Shown here one piece after another: positions 62,854 to 64,000 of a stretch of 64,000 nucleotides of DNA. The notes beneath the pieces are model-generated. The model saw only the letters and a list, made by a program, of their open reading frames with translations, made no database searches and was not told where the DNA came from. Source of the stretch: Luteibacter sp. (lineage in GTDB: Bacteria > Pseudomonadota > Gammaproteobacteria > Xanthomonadales > Rhodanobacteraceae); assembly GCF_009912395.1 (NCBI RefSeq), contig NZ_WNDO01000008.1, forward strand, positions 62,001 through 126,000, written 5' to 3'. Every line of letters begins with the position of its first letter. Position 1 is the first letter of the stretch. Both the position numbers and the translations under genes were made by a program.

Positions 62854-64000
62854 TTATTTTTTCAGGACCAAGTGTTCTACAGGGAAGCGCAAGGCACGGG
62901 CTTCGTCTGTACCCTTCTCGAAAGCGACCCTCATGTCGATGTCCAGAGGGGCCCCATCGGACAAGCCTTTGAACACGTCGTGATCGATGGGCAGGACCAG
63001 GCCATGGGTGAGTTCGTCCTCGGTCACCGGGTGCGCGGTGAGCACGGGCAGCTCGACATCGCGACTGCGTAGCTGTAGCCAGACGGTCTGACCGGCGAGC
63101 ATGCCGGGCCACGGAGCGACGCGGATTTCTAGCGCTTCATCGATGGTGGACAGAGACAGTACGCCGTCGATCGTGGCGGCGACGCCCTGGGCGTCGACAC
63201 CGACCAGCCGCGGCAGCGGGCGGGTGGTCATTGGGCCCTCGGTGCCACGGACGGTGAAGCGGGTCACGGTGAAGGGCGTGGCTTTGTCTCGGCCACCCCC
63301 ATGCGTATCGGCTGCGGCAAGCAGTTGCACGGTGCCGCCGTCGGGGAGCTGGCTCAGCCAGGCGCGAGGAAGCACGGCGTCGGCACCGGTGCGACGCAGG
63401 GCATCATCGACGATGACGCCGTCAAGCAACGGGATCGTGCGGGCCGTGCCATCGGGAGCATAGGCGACGACATCCAGCCAGAGTCGCTGGCCGTTGGCGA
63501 TGGCTTCCCAGGGCGGCACATGCACATGGGGGTCGGTCGCCAGGTCGGGCAGGTAGAGCCAGCCGCCGAGCATGCCGTCGATGACGGGTCGGGGCAGGAT
63601 GCCGACAGTGACCTCGGGCGAGGGCAAGGTGGTGCCAGCACGGGTGACGGTGTAGTGGATGCGTCCGGGCACGCCGTCGAACCAACTGCCGATGAGGGTG
63701 GTGATCGGTCGGACGGTATCGACATGGGTATGGGCGATATGCGGGGACAGGTCCCGACCGTAGTAATAGAGGTACACATCGTCGCCGATGGCCATGTCGG
63801 GATAGTCGATGGAGACACGCCGTTGGTCTGCACCGACGACGGGCGGTGGCAAGTGCATCGGGGCATCTTCGATGGACAGGGTGCGGGCGGCGGAGGCGCG
63901 TTCGAGTGCACTGGGTGCGGCACTGGTGATGCGGTAGCTGACCTGGACGGTGCGACCGAGGGATGCGAGCAGGGCGCCACGGGGAAGGGCGACGGTCGTG
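62854..64000 (-). CDS. C-terminal part of a large repetitive, Ig-like-module protein; 5' end outside window
   Basis: The frame is open to the window edge and ends at 62854; 381 codons are visible. The sequence consists of beta-rich modules that repeat approximately: '...PPWEAIANGQRLWLDVVAYAPDG' is matched by '...APWPGMLAGQTVWLQLRSRDVEL', and 'IAVGDDVYLYYYG'-like segments precede them. This resembles long multi-module surface or exported proteins of Pseudomonas and Xanthomonadales, of unknown role. The last residues (RFPVEHLVLKK) are soluble, with no membrane anchor. How many modules precede is not visible. Confidence 0.7.
   Translation of the reverse strand, partial: TTVALPRGALLASLGRTVQVSYRITSAAPSALERASAARTLSIEDAPMHLPPPVVGADQRRVSIDYPDMAIGDDVYLYYYGRDLSPHIAHTHVDTVRPITTLIGSWFDGVPGRIHYTVTRAGTTLPSPEVTVGILPRPVIDGMLGGWLYLPDLATDPHVHVPPWEAIANGQRLWLDVVAYAPDGTARTIPLLDGVIVDDALRRTGADAVLPRAWLSQLPDGGTVQLLAAADTHGGGRDKATPFTVTRFTVRGTEGPMTTRPLPRLVGVDAQGVAATIDGVLSLSTIDEALEIRVAPWPGMLAGQTVWLQLRSRDVELPVLTAHPVTEDELTHGLVLPIDHDVFKGLSDGAPLDIDMRVAFEKGTDEARALRFPVEHLVLKK

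Overview
The window reads as one chromosomal stretch of a GC-rich gammaproteobacterium of the order Xanthomonadales, most likely a Rhodanobacteraceae genus such as Luteibacter or Dyella. This assignment is inferred from the codon usage, the number of large TonB-dependent receptors (four), the FecI/FecR surface-signalling genes, the GH18/GH27/GH29 sugar hydrolases and the 'GTAGGAGCGCGC...' REP palindromes. No rRNA, tRNA, CRISPR array, prophage or insertion sequence was seen.

Layout. 0-6 kb: a carbohydrate-uptake locus with the tail of a GH29 fucosidase, a FadR-type GntR regulator, a GH27 alpha-galactosidase and a Xanthomonas-type TonB receptor. 6.1-7.6 kb: a fluoride riboswitch with its terminator, controlling a fluoride-type CLC antiporter. 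7.7-12.7 kb: a two-component system and an Oar-like TonB receptor. 12.9-16.4 kb: an exported phospholipase-D-like protein, an NmrA-like oxidoreductase with a divergent HxlR regulator, and a LysR regulator. 16.6-22.1 kb: an exported methyltransferase, an RND efflux adaptor and pump, and an unknown protein. 22.1-31.4 kb: a long minus-strand block encoding an AdoMet-decarboxylase-fold protein without its catalytic serine, a TonB receptor, a small membrane protein, a Mig-14-like protein, a serine hydrolase, a HIT-like protein, an MFS transporter and an asparagine-synthetase-like protein with two altered active-site motifs. 32-35 kb: a DmeR/DmeF Ni/Co efflux pair and a SulP transporter. 35.5-37.9 kb: three genes I cannot assign. 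37.9-43.2 kb: REP-linked tandem repeats, an SGNH hydrolase, a metallo-hydrolase broken by a stop codon, a DUF4180 protein, an orphan ACP/ketosynthase pair and a 146-bp repeat array. 43.2-48.5 kb: a FecI-FecR-receptor system coupled to a histidine acid phosphatase, with the receptor frameshifted. 48.6-56.3 kb: transporters, HxlR and LysR regulators, a threonine dehydratase, a GH18 chitinase with a NagR-like operator and an SDR. 56.7-62.8 kb: a CusCBA-type Cu/Ag efflux operon with a leading Cys/His-rich exported protein. 62.9-64 kb: part of a repetitive, probably surface-exposed protein running off the window.

Working together. Three receptor loci pair an outer-membrane importer with a degradative enzyme or signalling module (alpha-galactosides; phosphate esters; unknown ligand). 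Two RND pumps and three metal/anion systems (F-, Ni/Co, Cu/Ag) handle toxic small molecules. REP palindromes sit at gene 3' ends and in three cases supply the stop codon itself. The least-explained parts are the 22-31 kb block and the 35.5-37.9 kb trio.
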